A stretch of DNA of 64,000 bases, taken from the NCBI GenBank assembly GCA_027257055.1, contig JAPVLO010000232.1, positions 2,728,001-2,792,000 on the forward strand, given 5' to 3'. Numbering within the stretch: position 1 is the first letter of the stretch; each line of letters begins with the position of its first letter. Under the pieces are notes generated by a model, which worked only from the letters and a program-made list of their open reading frames with translations, was not told where the DNA came from and made no database searches. Positions 35,387-46,239 of the stretch are shown here, piece by piece. Source of the DNA: Cephalopachus bancanus. Its lineage: Eukaryota; Chordata; Mammalia; Primates; Tarsiidae. The position numbers and the translations under genes are program-made.

Positions 35387-36324
35387 AGACACCATACCCA
35401 CCACCCATTCAGGGATTTGCACTTGCAACGTGCATTGCATTCACAGCAGCACATTTCCGTGAGGAGGCCACTCTTGACCAGCCAGCCCTTGTCCTGATGG
35501 GAGCACAGCCAGCCTGCCCTGACTCACTGGAGTTCAGAAATGGGGCTCTCTGGGACCTGCAGGACCTCAGGCTCCAGCCTTGTGACCCAGGACTCTTCCC
35601 TCCACCTGGCCAGCAGGCTTGGGCCCACCAGTGACTCCATGATGCCACGGCATGGTAGACGAGTCACATGGGTTACCATCTGCCCCATCCCTTGTGACCC
35701 CAGGCACAGGAGGTGCTAGGACCCTGCGGGGTGGGCAGGTGGCCTGGGATCCCTGCTCTGAGCTCCAGAGGCATGAATTCAGGGGGAGGAGGGTGGGTCT
35801 CAGGAAAGGAATGCACCAGAAAAGCCCAAAGAGCAGCATAGGGTGAGTGTGCCAAGGAGAGTTAGCTTGACAGGGTGCAGTGGAAAATTGGCAGCTGGTC
35901 ACACACCATTCCCAAACCATCTTGGTTGCAACTTCAGTAAGGTCCACGGGGCATCCACTCCCATAAAGCAGTAGTCCTAAAGCCAACTTCCAGACTCTGC
36001 CTTCTTCCCTCAACAGAAGCACCATGGACAGGACAGAGCTCATCTGTGACTCGATCCCCACAGGGGGCCGACAGTGGCCCATCCAGGCAGCTCTGTAGCC
36101 CTGGTCTGGAGGGTGTCAAGGAAAACACAGGTGGTTTCAGATGCATCCAAGTGAATGGTAACGGGAAGGCCAAGGCAAAGGAACACAGGCATCTGCCAGT
36201 CGAAGGAAACCAATGCCAGGCACAAAATACCAGCGTGGCCATTCTAGGACTGGAGGGGAGACGGCCCTGGCTGCACACAGTTTCTGGCCCTCTCCCTCTC
36301 TTCTCGACCCTGGACTTGCCTCTA

Positions 36325-36560
36325 ACTTGAAAAGGCTAATTAAACCCCAAGAAAAATCAAATGCCTGCTATCTGGCTCCATATCTCCCAATCTTGCAAAG
36401 CGGCTTCCCTCTGTTCTTGCCAAAGTCACCACGTGGCGTTGGGACCGCAGCTCTGCAGACATCCGGGATGAACTTGGTCATTTACATTGTGGCAGGGAGC
36501 AAGGGCAGGACAGACACCTGCCACAAGCTGCCAGGCGGGTCCCTGCTGCTGGTTTGACCC
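36325..36560. promoter_or_regulatory. Candidate conserved non-coding element
   Basis: Repeat-free, with AAAAGGCTAATTAAACCCCA (36331), a Polycomb/bHLH-type CACGTG (CACCACGTGGCG, 36428) and a pyrimidine-rich CTGCTATCTGGCTCC. Suggested by texture only. Confidence 0.25.
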
Positions 36561-36679
36561 GGAGAGGCAGTGTTTTCTACAGAAGAAAAGTGTCGGGGAG
36601 TGCCAGGCATCTGGTCTCCATGGAACTAGTTGTTGTTCAGGATGCACATGGCACAGATCTCCCACTGTCTAACATAGAT

Positions 36680-36770
36680 TGCCTGTGTGTGTGCATGTGT
36701 GTGTTCACGTGTATTTGTGTGTGTGTGTGTGTGCGTGTGAACATGTTTGTACATGTGTGTGCACACATGG
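36680..36770. repeat. GT-rich low-complexity tract
   Basis: Irregular TG/TGTG runs with interspersed CATG and TATT, not a clean microsatellite. Cys/Val- and His/Thr-rich open frames on both strands come from it. Confidence 0.85.
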
Positions 36771-36958
36771 GTGTCCTGTCCACATGAAAGATTCTCACAT
36801 GTGGGTTCTGCCACTCACTCACAAGCATGTGATCTTGCAGGGTCTCAAGGTGCCCAAACACAAGAAAAAGTTTCAGACTGGATTCTCAAAGGGCCTTCCT
36901 GACACCAACACCCGAAGGCATCTCCCGTGGACCTGCGCTTGAGGTTATGGGAGACACA

Positions 36959-37508
36959 TGAGGGGGGACCAAAAAATGGAATTTATTTATTTAAAAGTGT
37001 GTATTTATTCAGCTACCTTCAAAGTCCTCTCTGTTGGACACAATATACCTATCAAGATGCCTTTTCCACTGCTCAAAACAGTTTTTAGCTCATCCATTTG
37101 GATGTCTTTGAGTACTTCTGCCGTTTTTTGTTTCACCTCTTCCACATTGGAAAAATGTTTCCCTTTGAAGACTTTTTTCACCCAGGGGGAAAAAAAAATT
37201 GCTCAGAGCAAGATCAGGTGAATAGGCAGGGTAGGGCATGGCGGTCATGGCATTTTTGGTCAAAAACTGCTGAACACTCAGTGCTGTGGTGGGGGCAGGT
37301 GCACTCATCAATCACCCATCATGAAAGTGCGTTGAAAGGATCTCAAATAAATTCACTGAAGCCAAATGCAGCCTCTCCCAATAATGCTTGCTAGTCCATA
37401 GATGCCAATGGGTTCCTAGAACACTGACCTAGTGGGGGTGGTCTGGACTACAAGGAATCCACTCTCCACAAGATAATCCCGGGTTTGGGGGGAGGGTCCG
37501 CCTCATAC
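36959..37508 (-). mobile_element. Mariner-derived element with internal deletion, copy 2
   Basis: Ends read TGAGGGGGGACCAAAAAATG (left) and GGGAGGGTCCGCCTCATA (right). The minus strand again encodes the transposase C-terminal segment (FLTKNAMTAMPYPAYSPDLA), but the residue after it reads LSN, so the third catalytic aspartate is lost. The arrangement (same deletion and same non-coding 5' part) matches copies 1 and 3. Length is about 550 bp. Confidence 0.82.
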
Positions 37509-37509
37509 A

Positions 37510-39158
37510 CACAGCACAATCTCTGTCATGAGCAACTTCCTCTGGGAGCAGTCCATGGTCCCAAATTCATAACCCTGACTCATAGACTTTCACGAGTGGA
37601 TCGGCTACAGTCCCAAGCAGAAGGCTCCATGCGGCATTCCTACCGGTGAGGTCACCCAGGGCAAGGCTCAGCAGATACACCAGGTCTCCAGTCTCTGGTC
37701 TGTCTCTGGCTTGTCCCCTCATCGCTGCCCTGCCTGGTCCATGCACCACTCCTATTTCCTTTGTGATTTTAGGGGACCTTTTTCAGGACTTCTAAGAAGG
37801 AATGGCGTATTTTCATTTCTGCCCAACACCCGGAAAACTTGACCCTGGAGAACACGCTGAGCCCAATGTCAGGGCGCCAAAAGCCATGCTGAGCTCTGTC
37901 TTTCTCCTCCTCTACCCCTCCTGTACCCCAAATCCCAAAGGCCAGAGGAATGCCTCACCACATGCCACTGGAGAGGGTGCCAGTGCCTTCTGAGACCTGC
38001 ACAGAGTTAGACTTTATGAAGGGAAACTTGTACATTTTCAGCCAGTCAGAATACTTTCTCCTCATACGGAATTCCAGCACAGCTTGAGGAGCTGAGAGCC
38101 ACATCGGTACAAATGCATGCTTCCATCTGATGGGGACATTTTCCATTCTTCTCCCCAAATTAAGGTTACAGGATAGATCTTCTCGAGCCAAGTCTATCAT
38201 CTTTAAATTGAACAATAAAAGAGGAGAGGAACGCAGGAGGTGCCCACAGCAGAGCCTTCCAAGACCCCTGAAGAGTGGCTGTGAGAAGACAGGGTGGCTC
38301 TACAGCCCAAGGAGTCAAGCCCACAAAGGCAGACATCTTTCGTGGTGGGTCCTGGGGGAGCCGGCTGGGAGAGACAGGAGCCGGTGTCCGCATTCCACCT
38401 GTGGCCACCCAGCATGGCCCAGCCTGAAGTCGTCTGCCCCTCCAGCCCATGGGCTGCCAGAAGGTCCCTAAGCCAAACTCTTGTCCTGCCCTCCCTGCAG
38501 TCCCCTACAGCCCCCCATGGTCCTCTGCTACTCTGTGGCAAGTCCTTTCCATGGCTCTGTGCACACAAGAGATGCTTGATCGATATGATGTGTCCCTGCC
38601 ATCCCCCTTTTAAGCAAGTTCTGCCTTCCCCATGTGTTCGCAGGACTCTGAGCTGACTGTGTCTGCTCTGGATTTACCATTTCCTACAGACTCACAGAGC
38701 TGAGAGCACAGTTCTCCCGAAACTCCATCTCTACTCCCAGCGGAGAAGGACCCCTCCCCCTCTCCTCTACCCCAAGGTTTGCTTCTAAGCTCCGGGAAAG
38801 TGACTCACAGGCCTGGTGGATAAGAAGGGTGGGTGCATGTCTTGTCCCGACACACTGTGATCTCACCTGCAGGCATGCCTAGCGAGCGCAATGTCCGCTT
38901 AGCCCAGGCACTCCCTCTCATAGCCACCAGGCCAGTATGGAACAGAGAAAAGTGCCCAACAGGAAACCTAGCTAAGCTCAGTGCCGACTGTTACACAGTC
39001 AGAGGATGTTTGAGCTGGTGGTGCTCTGAGTCCACTGAGAGCTGGGATGGCCTCGTCTCCTCCGCTGAAGGTGAAGGGTGGTGCTCCCCCCCAGGAGGCC
39101 GCAAGATGAGGCTCTTTTCCTCCACACCCCGCCATCCGGCCCATGGGCCCCCACCCAG
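37510..39158. other. Intronic sequence next to exon 2
   Basis: No repeat recognised. The exon 2 frame stays open into this intron as far as 38991 (57 codons). Confidence 0.5.
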
Positions 39159-39164
39159 ACTCAC
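39159..39164 (-). other. PLXNA4: Splice donor of PLXNA4 exon 2
   Basis: The minus strand reads GCG then GTGAGT, a near-ideal donor. It ends the exon after a complete codon, and the exon 3 reading frame continues in register, which confirms the site. Confidence 0.93.
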
Positions 39165-40349
39165 CGCGCTGCTGCAGGGGATGTCCTTGACCTTGAGCCA
39201 GGCCAGGTCCAGTGTGCCCTCGCCCCGGTAGCAAGACTGCAGCCGCTCCTTGATGCGGTCGTTGATCTGCTTCAGGATGAAGATGCACAGGGCCGACTCG
39301 TCCAGCGACTTCATCTTCCGCTTCTGGCCCTTGGAGAAAACGGTGAAGAGCAGGTCGGCATCCGGGCGGACCCCAAGCGTCCGGCCCAGCACGGCCCCCG
39401 CCTTGGACAGGTAGGCGGCCTGCAGCAGGCGGTACTCCACGCCGCCACGCTCACAGCCGATGGGCACCTCCACATAGGAGTTGAAGGCTGTGTCTTCCTT
39501 GCAGAGCCTCACCAGCTTGGACGTGTACACCTGCTCCTTGGTGGTGGAGCCCGGGGGGGACACCATCTCGGGCTGCAGGGTCAAGAAATAGACAAAGTTG
39601 CCACTGCTGAAACCATACACATAGTAGATGTCAAAGTCGGGGATGACGGTGAAGGTGTCCGAAGGGATCTTGATCATGGACGCCACAAACTCATCATGGA
39701 AGACGTAAGCAAACATGCTGTCAGCCTCAGAGTTCTTGGTCAGCTTCCGGCTGGAGATGGTGGGAAAGTACTCGGGCTTCCCGTCCACCGCGGTGGCAAT
39801 GAAGAGCTTGTCGTCGAGGTTGCTGTAGGAGACGATCACGCCGAAGACCGAGCCACTCTCGTTGACCCCTGACAGGTAGTGCTCCTTCTTGTGGAAGGGC
39901 TCCCCCAGCTTGAAGAGGTCCTCCAGTCGCAGGAGCTTGCAGATGCCCTGGTACAGGCTGCCACAGGCGATCAGCCGGTTCTCCTTGTAGTCTATAAGGA
40001 GCATCTTGTTGACATTGTTGGTGGTGGCCAGGGGCTCGTTGCAGGTCTGAACGATGCGTGGTGGGTAGCACTTGGGGTTGTCCTCGTCCGGCCCTGTCTG
40101 GTGTGTCACTAGGACCTTCAGGTCACTGGAGAGCTTATAGATCCGGTTGACGGCCCCCAAGTAAATGTGTCCTGTCCTCTCATCCACCACCAGGTGGTTG
40201 AAGCCCTCTGCAGGCTCTCCTCGGAATGTGACGAAAGCCCGCTTTGGGGATGGAGGGGGCGGCGGCCGGGCCAGCAGCGTGGAGGAACCCACTGCCACCA
40301 GGAGGAGGTGGGAGAGCAGGCAGGTCCAGTTCCACAGCATGGCTTTCAT
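39165..40349 (-). CDS. PLXNA4: Plexin-A4, first coding exon (exon 2): signal peptide and most of the sema domain, residues 1-395
   Basis: Plexin-A4 is a single-pass neuronal receptor that works with neuropilins to receive class 3 semaphorin signals, and directly for some class 6 semaphorins, in axon guidance. This exon encodes 395 residues. The start MKAMLWNW matches the known plexin-A4 start closely. Residues 1 to about 27 form a hydrophobic signal peptide, followed by a proline run (29-35). The sema domain begins near residue 38 (AFVTFRGEPAEGFNHLVVDE) and runs to the exon end. Cysteines at 94, 103, 129, 137, 283, 299, 355, 373 and 392 fit sema disulfides. An N-glycosylation sequon (NES) lies at 163-165. 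A basic stretch (KGQKRKMKS) lies at 340-348. The start codon has G at -3. The frame stays open past the exon, but GTGAGT directly after codon 395 (GCG) is a strong donor, and exon 3 resumes in frame with LLTIDD. PLXNA1-A3 are less likely because the signal peptide is A4-like. The differences from human cluster in the signal peptide and proline run. Confidence 0.97.
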
Positions 40350-40435
40350 CGCAGAGGCGGGACCTGGTGGCTCAGCAGCGCTCGGGCAGGGCCGTCCCCA
40401 CAGAGGGCCAGGACTCAGGAGTGCTGTCTCCCCTA
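40350..40435 (-). other. PLXNA4: PLXNA4 5' UTR segment in exon 2
   Basis: These 86 bases lie between the exon 2 acceptor and the start codon. They are GC-rich and contain no in-frame stop or upstream ATG in the PLXNA4 frame that I can see. The transcription start and exon 1 must lie beyond the right edge, because a good acceptor (pyrimidine-rich, ending CTCCAG) bounds this segment. The boundary is inferred from the splice signal alone. Confidence 0.8.
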
Positions 40436-40452
40436 CTGGAGAAAGGAAAGAC
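40436..40452 (-). other. PLXNA4: Splice acceptor of PLXNA4 exon 2
   Basis: On the minus strand the sequence reads GTCTTTCCTTTCTCCAG, a pyrimidine tract followed by CAG, directly before the 5' UTR segment. It fits the mammalian acceptor consensus well. Confidence 0.8.
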
Positions 40453-40720
40453 TGTGATGTCAGATAATGGCAGTGGCTTCACCCCACCCCACAGCTTGTC
40501 TGGTGGTCTCTTAAAGTGTTTTGCACACACTGGGTGGACTGCACAGGGGACCCCGGAGGCCGACAGAGTGGCTGTCCCTATGAGTGTGCGAAACAGTCAC
40601 AGCCAGATAGCAGTCACCCAGGGAGGACACATCAGCAATAATAGTGATGACGCTAATAACCACAACAATCATAACAGTGAAGAGATGGTGATGATGATCA
40701 ACACCACCGACTATCTACAG

Positions 40721-41290
40721 CAGACATGTCCAACCCATAGCCCACATGTGACCTAGAACAGCTAGTAAAGTAGCCCCACAAAATCTAACACCATGTGTTT
40801 TTAGCATTCATTTTTCTCATGACCTCATGTGTAGCTCCATTACTGAAATTCACAATCACATCTTAATCACGATATCACTTTTTGGCAGCACACACCGAGC
40901 ATGCCAACAAAACGTATACACATTTTAAGAGGTGTTGAGATGTTTGCATCATCTGAAGTGTCTGGACAGTGATGGTCAGCAGTTTGAGCACCTCTTGTAA
41001 TTGTGAAAGTCAAAAGTGACTTGTGTTCATCTTTTGTTATTGGTATATATTGAGTATTACAATTTTAATAGTTTTTTCCCTTTCTTAAAATGTGTACACA
41101 TTTTTGACACCCTCTGCACATTTGTGAGCAGTTGTTTTCAATTATGAAGCACACAAAGAGGAAATTTCGAACAAACATTTCTGATGAGCACCCTGAGAAC
41201 TCACTAAGAATGGCGACCACGATCATCAAACCATACATGGATAGATTCGTTTTAAAAAAACAAGGTCACATTTCCCACTAGTTTTATATT
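40721..41290. mobile_element. hAT-like DNA transposon relic
   Basis: Starts CAGACATGTCCAACCCATAG, a typical first terminal repeat of hAT elements of the type 'cagaggtgtccaa'. The body is AT-rich with frequent CACA/TTAA phrases. From about 41143 the plus strand reads ATGAAGCACACAAAGAGG, possibly a coding start of an autonomous element. I do not find the opposite terminal repeat, so the right end is a guess. Confidence 0.45.
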
Positions 41291-41294
41291 GTTC

Positions 41295-41935
41295 CCATTT
41301 TTCTAGACTTTATAAAATGCCAAGGAACGGTGCAGGTCTTCCTGAGGAGCTATCAGAGGAGGAAGGTTAGCCAACAGAGCACCCCTCAGTCATGGCAGCC
41401 CAGGGAACCAAGGGCCTCCATCGGTCCATCCACCCAGGTGGCAAGTGCTTGCTCAGAGCACACACAACACATGCAAGACACTGCAGGACCCAAGATCAGC
41501 CCTCAAAGAACTCGAGTCACGCCAGGTAGACACCACCAGAACCTGCATTCGTACAGGCAATGGAAAGCCACGCAACGTGCAACAGAGCATCTTGGAAGTG
41601 CCCGAGAGGGAGGAAGGCTCTGAAGAGGGGCTGAGAGAGCAAGGCACAGACCATGGGGAGCTTGGGGCTGAACCTGGAAAGAACAGGCAAGGCTGGAGGA
41701 AAAGACCTTCTGGGGAGGGGTCCGCACAGCACAAGCAAGAGCCCATCACACCAGAGTGTGTGCCAGGAAGGCGTGTCTGGAGAGCACAGTTTGGAAAGAA
41801 CCAGGTGGGAGAAAAGGCTGAAAAGAGAGAGCCACAGTCCCACCAGGATGTCCCTGGAAGTCTGCGGCGGAAATGCACAGTTGTGGGAGGAAGTCCCGGA
41901 GGAAGGCCGAGAGGAGCCTCAGGGTTTCTATTGAC
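41295..41935. other. Intronic sequence without a recognised gene
   Basis: Purine-rich on the plus strand. The 185-residue Arg/Gly/Glu-rich open frame (41445-42002) is not a recognised protein. Confidence 0.4.
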
Positions 41936-41936
41936 T

Positions 41937-42015
41937 TTGCCTGCTCAGGGTCTGAGCCCCGAGAGGGCAGGGTCTGCCTTGCCCACCCCCCACCAGCACT
42001 GAGCCCTGCCAGACA
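41937..42015 (+). repeat. L2-like relic
   Basis: GCTCAGGGTCTGAGCCCCGA-like, then GAGGGCAGGGTCTGCCTTGC is reminiscent of the L2 3' end phrase 'gagggcagggactttgtct'. Short and uncertain. Confidence 0.35.
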
Positions 42016-42019
42016 GGAG

Positions 42020-44190
42020 AGGAGGCTCAGCAGAGTTCGTTCCTCCTGACTGGCAGAGGAGGGACTGGAAGCAAGAGGAAACACCGGTCCCTGTGGGCAT
42101 CTGCTGGCCCAGGCCCCTTGCAAGACCTCACACAGACCAGCCTACCTATGGATCTCATCTGTTCTCTGGGCTCAGGATTGCCTCACCCATTTTTCAGGTG
42201 AACACCGGCAAATGAGTGGCTGAAGCATATTTGGCATTTATGGTCAACCACTGCAAAACCCATGCTTGTTCTAGAAATACACACCTCCAGAGCCCAGAAT
42301 ATAGACCCCCTGGGATCTCTTTTACATCCATGTTTCCAAACACAGAAACTTCAGGACATCACCCACCAATACCAGGAGAAAACCAAGGCCTCTCCGATCC
42401 ACAGGGCAGCAGCTGGTAGGTGGCACCTGTCAGGTGGGGACTACGATTATCTCTAAAAGCATTCATGACTGTTACATGCCTGATACAGAGCACATGCTTA
42501 GGAAGTGATGGTGGGTGTTGTCATTATTGAGTATAAGATGAAAACAGGATTTGGATTATGGTAATGAGATGATACCAGGTAGCACATCTCAGGGGGGTGA
42601 TAGGGAGTCAGGATGGTCCACCCTGAATTGCCCTGAAGATTCAAACACCACAGAAGAATCTAGAAGTTTTTTTTACCTGAAAGAGAGAATCCAGATTGAC
42701 TCCGAATCCATGAATTTAGAGATAAGGAAGTTAACATCCAGCGTGGTCAAATGAAGCTGCAGGGGGCCACACCCCGAGTTCAAGGTGGTGCCCATCCCAT
42801 GCTCTCTCCACCACCCGGCCCCACTGCCAACCTCACCTGAGCCTGCTCCAGCCCCCGCTCCCAGCCTTTGTCTGAAGGAGGTTGCTCCCGGGGCACCATA
42901 TGCTCTGCTGGCTGACATGGCTCTTAACACAGCTCTGCCAACAGCCAAATTCCAACAGGGCTGGTAATCCTCCTTCCAGACAGGCAAGGGCAGGTCAGAC
43001 CTTGGCCACCAGCCCTTCTGGAAGGAGCTCTGTGCAGTCCCTGTATCAGAAACTACCATGTGCCAGAGAAAGTGTGCCTGCCCCTGGCCTGTGGTACTGT
43101 ACACACGCAGGGACCCACAGCCAATCCACAGCTTTCTAGTCTGCAAGAGGCGAGACAAGGAAGCCTGTAATTATGAATTTACTGGGCAGAAAGGTGCCGT
43201 GGCTCATTCTCCATCTCCTATTAGGCACTGAAACGAGACACAGTTATGCATCTCAAGCATGATCACCCTCATCTGGGAATGGAAAAATGACTACGTTGGA
43301 GAGAAGGGGCCCCACAGAAACACTGATACACGATGGGACCATGTGCCTCTGTCTACACACCATGAAAGAGACTGATCAGAAAACAAGAGCAATGGAAGAG
43401 AGGCAGGGAGGAAAGGTGTGAGCTCCAGTCTACCTCCCCAGAGACCTCACCAGGCACTGCACAGAGGGGACCCGACGGTCGCCCCCACCAGCTAATGCCT
43501 ATAGGTCAGCGGGGCCAACAGTTCCCCACCCCCCGGGGCTGCTGAAGGTTGCTCTGACCTGGCAAGAGCTTTCAGAGGGGCTTCTCTTCTGGGACATCCA
43601 CCTTTGTAAGCAGTGACCCCAAAACAGGCAGTCCCCAGCCCAACGTCAGATCCTCCAGCCATCTCACGGGCAAGGCACCACCCAACTCGTCTCAAAATAA
43701 AGCAGTGTAGGTGACATCCATCCCAACTCTGATTCTCAAAGGCAAGCACTGGGGCCACATCACCCCAAGACCGCCCAGAAGGAGTCACTGAACTAGGTGG
43801 GCAGAACAGCAGGCAGGAGAGCTGAAAGACCCTGGCAGCCCAAACATGATACCATTTCCCCTTCTTTGAAATCAGATTTAAATTCAGAGTAGTCCTAGGG
43901 GAGACAGGACTCATTTTTAGAAGCTGATCATCATTTTGACTAAAGAAATTGGGGCTGTCTTTGTTTTGTGCAGCAAGTTTTAAAGAGCTCAAACTAATTT
44001 TCATGAAATAGCACCATCCTCTCAGAATCCTGAGTGGTGGAGAAGAAAGTTATTATAGAGCAGTTTAAAATAGCAATTACCTCACGAAATTACTTTGGAG
44101 TTTACAAAGTGTTTTCATAGATACTCCCTTGTTCTGAGTGTATTGCTCATGACAACCCTTTTAGGTAGGTGAGGTCTTTATAAGTGTTCC
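42020..44190. other. Intronic sequence without a recognised gene
   Basis: No clear repeat. An AT-rich block near 43900-44110 is unique-looking. Confidence 0.4.
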
Positions 44191-44255
44191 CCTTTCAGAG
44201 ATAAGGAAACCGAGGCATGAGCAGGAGAGGTCACAGCTGAGAACACATACAGTCA
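44190..44255 (-). repeat. MIR-like relic
   Basis: CCCCTTTCAGAGATAAGGAA, then ACCGAGGCATGAGCAGGAGA, a decayed MIR core. Confidence 0.5.
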
Positions 44256-44587
44256 TGCTGAGACTTAAAAAACTCTGTAGGTCTTCTTCAGTGGTTCTCA
44301 GTACATTTCCTGGCCCCCTAGACAGACTCCTGATCCTCAGACCTTTTGCTCCAGGGTAATGGAATTTGTATTCTAGGATGGTATTTTAAAATTCAACTCA
44401 CAACCCACACGAATTAGGTGAGTCATGCATGCTTCTTTCTTCTAATGAAGTAAAATACAAGAGAAAATATGAGTGCATCAAATAGAAAAGATAAGCCCTG
44501 CCTAGTGAGACTTTTGTGTCATACAAAAGACAGTGGACATATTGAGTGGGATGCGATGGATGTGATGGAACTGTGGGCCCCTTGGAT

Positions 44588-44905
44588 GGTCAGCTTTATA
44601 TGTCAACTTGGCTGGACCATGGTGTCCAGATACTTGCCCTAGATGTTTCTGTGAGGGTGTGTGGATGAGATCAGTAGTCTTTGAGTAAAGCAGACTGTCC
44701 TCCAGAATATGGATAGGCCTCCTCCAATCAGTTGAAGGCCTGAAGAAACGAAAGACTGACATCCTCTGTGCAAGAGGGGATTTGCCAGCAGACAGTCTTC
44801 AGACTCAGATGAAACACTGGCTCTTCTCTGAGTCATCAGTCTTCAGGCCCAGACTGCAAATTTTGGACTTAGTGCCTCCATAACTGTGTGAGCCAATTCC
44901 ATCTC

Positions 44906-44936
<31 letters not shown>

Positions 44937-45070
44937 TTCTTCCTTCCCTCCCTTCCTCCTCCCTGCTCCCACACGCACGTGTGTGTGTATGTGCATGTGT
45001 GTCTCCTCTCTCCTCTCTCACTCTCTTTGTCTCTCTCTGTCTCACTCTGTCTTTCTTCTCTCTCTCTCTG

Positions 45071-45110
<40 letters not shown>

Positions 45111-45152
45111 ATCAGTTCTGTTTTCTCTGAAGGACCCTGACCAATAGTCATA
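44588..45152 (+). repeat. Ancient interspersed repeat interrupted by CT/AC tracts
   Basis: Left part: GTCAGCTTTATATGTCAACT through AGTAAAGCAGACTGTCCTCC and AATCAGTTGAAGGCCT to GTGTGAGCCAATTCC. Right part: TCAGTTCTGTTTTCTCTGAA and GGACCCTGACCAATAG. This is a common old mammalian repeat in which a short TA/CT region normally sits at the same spot; here that region has grown to about 210 bases. I am not sure of the family name. Confidence 0.65.
44901..45110. repeat. (CT)n and (AC)n microsatellite complex
   Basis: Pyrimidine-rich CT/CCTT runs, then GT-rich GTGTGTGTATGTGC, CT again, and a clean AC run at about 45074-45106. Confidence 0.92.
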
Positions 45153-45159
45153 GTCAAAA

Positions 45160-46115
45160 TAAATTTGAAAAACACTATCAGAGGTCATGCCCACCTGCTA
45201 CTTGTGCTATCATTCATCCATCCTCTGCCCTTCTCCTCTCTCTCAGACCAAAAGATGGAATTGATGCCACCTCTGGTTCAAGACCTAGGCCTAAGCCAAT
45301 CAGCACAGAGGAGGGGCAGAGAGAGTACAGTGATTGGCTGGGAGACGAGCAACGAGTCAGATCACATCTCTGAGAAACAATATGGCTTTGAATGGAAAGT
45401 CTGGGGAAGAAACTTCTAGCACTTCCATCAAATGTGACCTTGGAGAGGCATGGGTCTAAGAATGACACCAAAGTGCTAAGAAGGGAAGAACAAAGCCAAA
45501 GGGTGGAGAGTCCCGGGTCCCAGGACTGGGTGACATCACATATGTGTCTAGGGTCTGTGCCTCATGCCAGCTCTATCCCTGTACTTTCCAGTTACAGGAG
45601 TCAAGAAAATGTCCCCTTTTACACAAGCCACCTTGGGTTTTCTGGCACTTGTTAATGAAAGAATCTCAAACCACAGACAGAATAATTCAAAAGAGTATGG
45701 TGTCCCTCACCACATCCTCTCTAATTGACTCTTCATCCATGGAATTCAGTGAGCAAACCAAAGAGATGCCTGTGTCCTGCTATCCACAGAAGTAAATTGT
45801 GGTTTTACAAATAGTGAGGAATTATCTCAAGCGAGGTGTGTGTGTGTGTGTCTGGGCGTGTGCATGTGCCAACTTTCAGAATTGCATACAATGCTCCCCA
45901 TCTACCACGTATCTGCCTTGAGGACTGTCCAGCAGGCCTCTGAGGCCTCTCTGCCTGCTGATGCCTCTGCGTCTGGAGTTTGACTCATTCTCCATGTGAC
46001 ACCCTTCTTGACCATGGCCCTGGCCTGAGATGTCCCCACTGCATGTGAATGCAAGAGCCAGTGCCACCAGAGCCTCATGTTGCACAAACTCTATGATATC
46101 CATCCAATGATGCTG
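45160..46115. other. Intronic sequence without a recognised gene
   Basis: Nothing recognised apart from the short GT run. Confidence 0.4.
45836..45870. repeat. (GT)n short run
   Basis: GTGTGTGTGTGTGTG followed by TCTGGGCGTGTGCATGTG. Confidence 0.85.
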
Positions 46116-46119
46116 CCTT

Positions 46120-46235
46120 TAAAATTAAGAGCTCACTGAGGACAAGGATTCTGTTTCCTCAGTCTGCTCTCCAGCTCCAAGCCCAGGACCTGGTACACAG
46201 AAAGTGTGAGATAAATGTTTGGAACACATGAATGA
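46120..46235 (+). mobile_element. L2 LINE 3' end fragment
   Basis: AGAGCTCACTGAGGACAAGG, ATTCTGTTTCCTCAG, AGCCCAGGACCTGGTACACA, GATAAATGTTTGGAACACAT, GAATGAATG: the order matches the known L2 3' end, which ends in a short TGAATGAATG repeat. Confidence 0.85.
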
Positions 46236-46239
46236 ATGG

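Larger units (their letters stand above)
22505..39164 (-). other. PLXNA4: PLXNA4 intron 2 (complete, 16,660 bp)
   Basis: Bounded by the donor of exon 2 and the acceptor of exon 3, both phase 0. It contains one Alu, a MIR, a GT/TA/AC palindrome with a TGGA minisatellite, one mariner copy, a 23-base direct repeat pair and several AT-rich repeat-free blocks. No extra exon is recognised. Confidence 0.9.

Noticed and set aside
39078..39872. 264-residue open frame on the plus strand over exon 2
   Set aside because: It is antisense to the plexin coding sequence. High GC and codon bias of the real gene remove stops on the other strand. No family resemblance.
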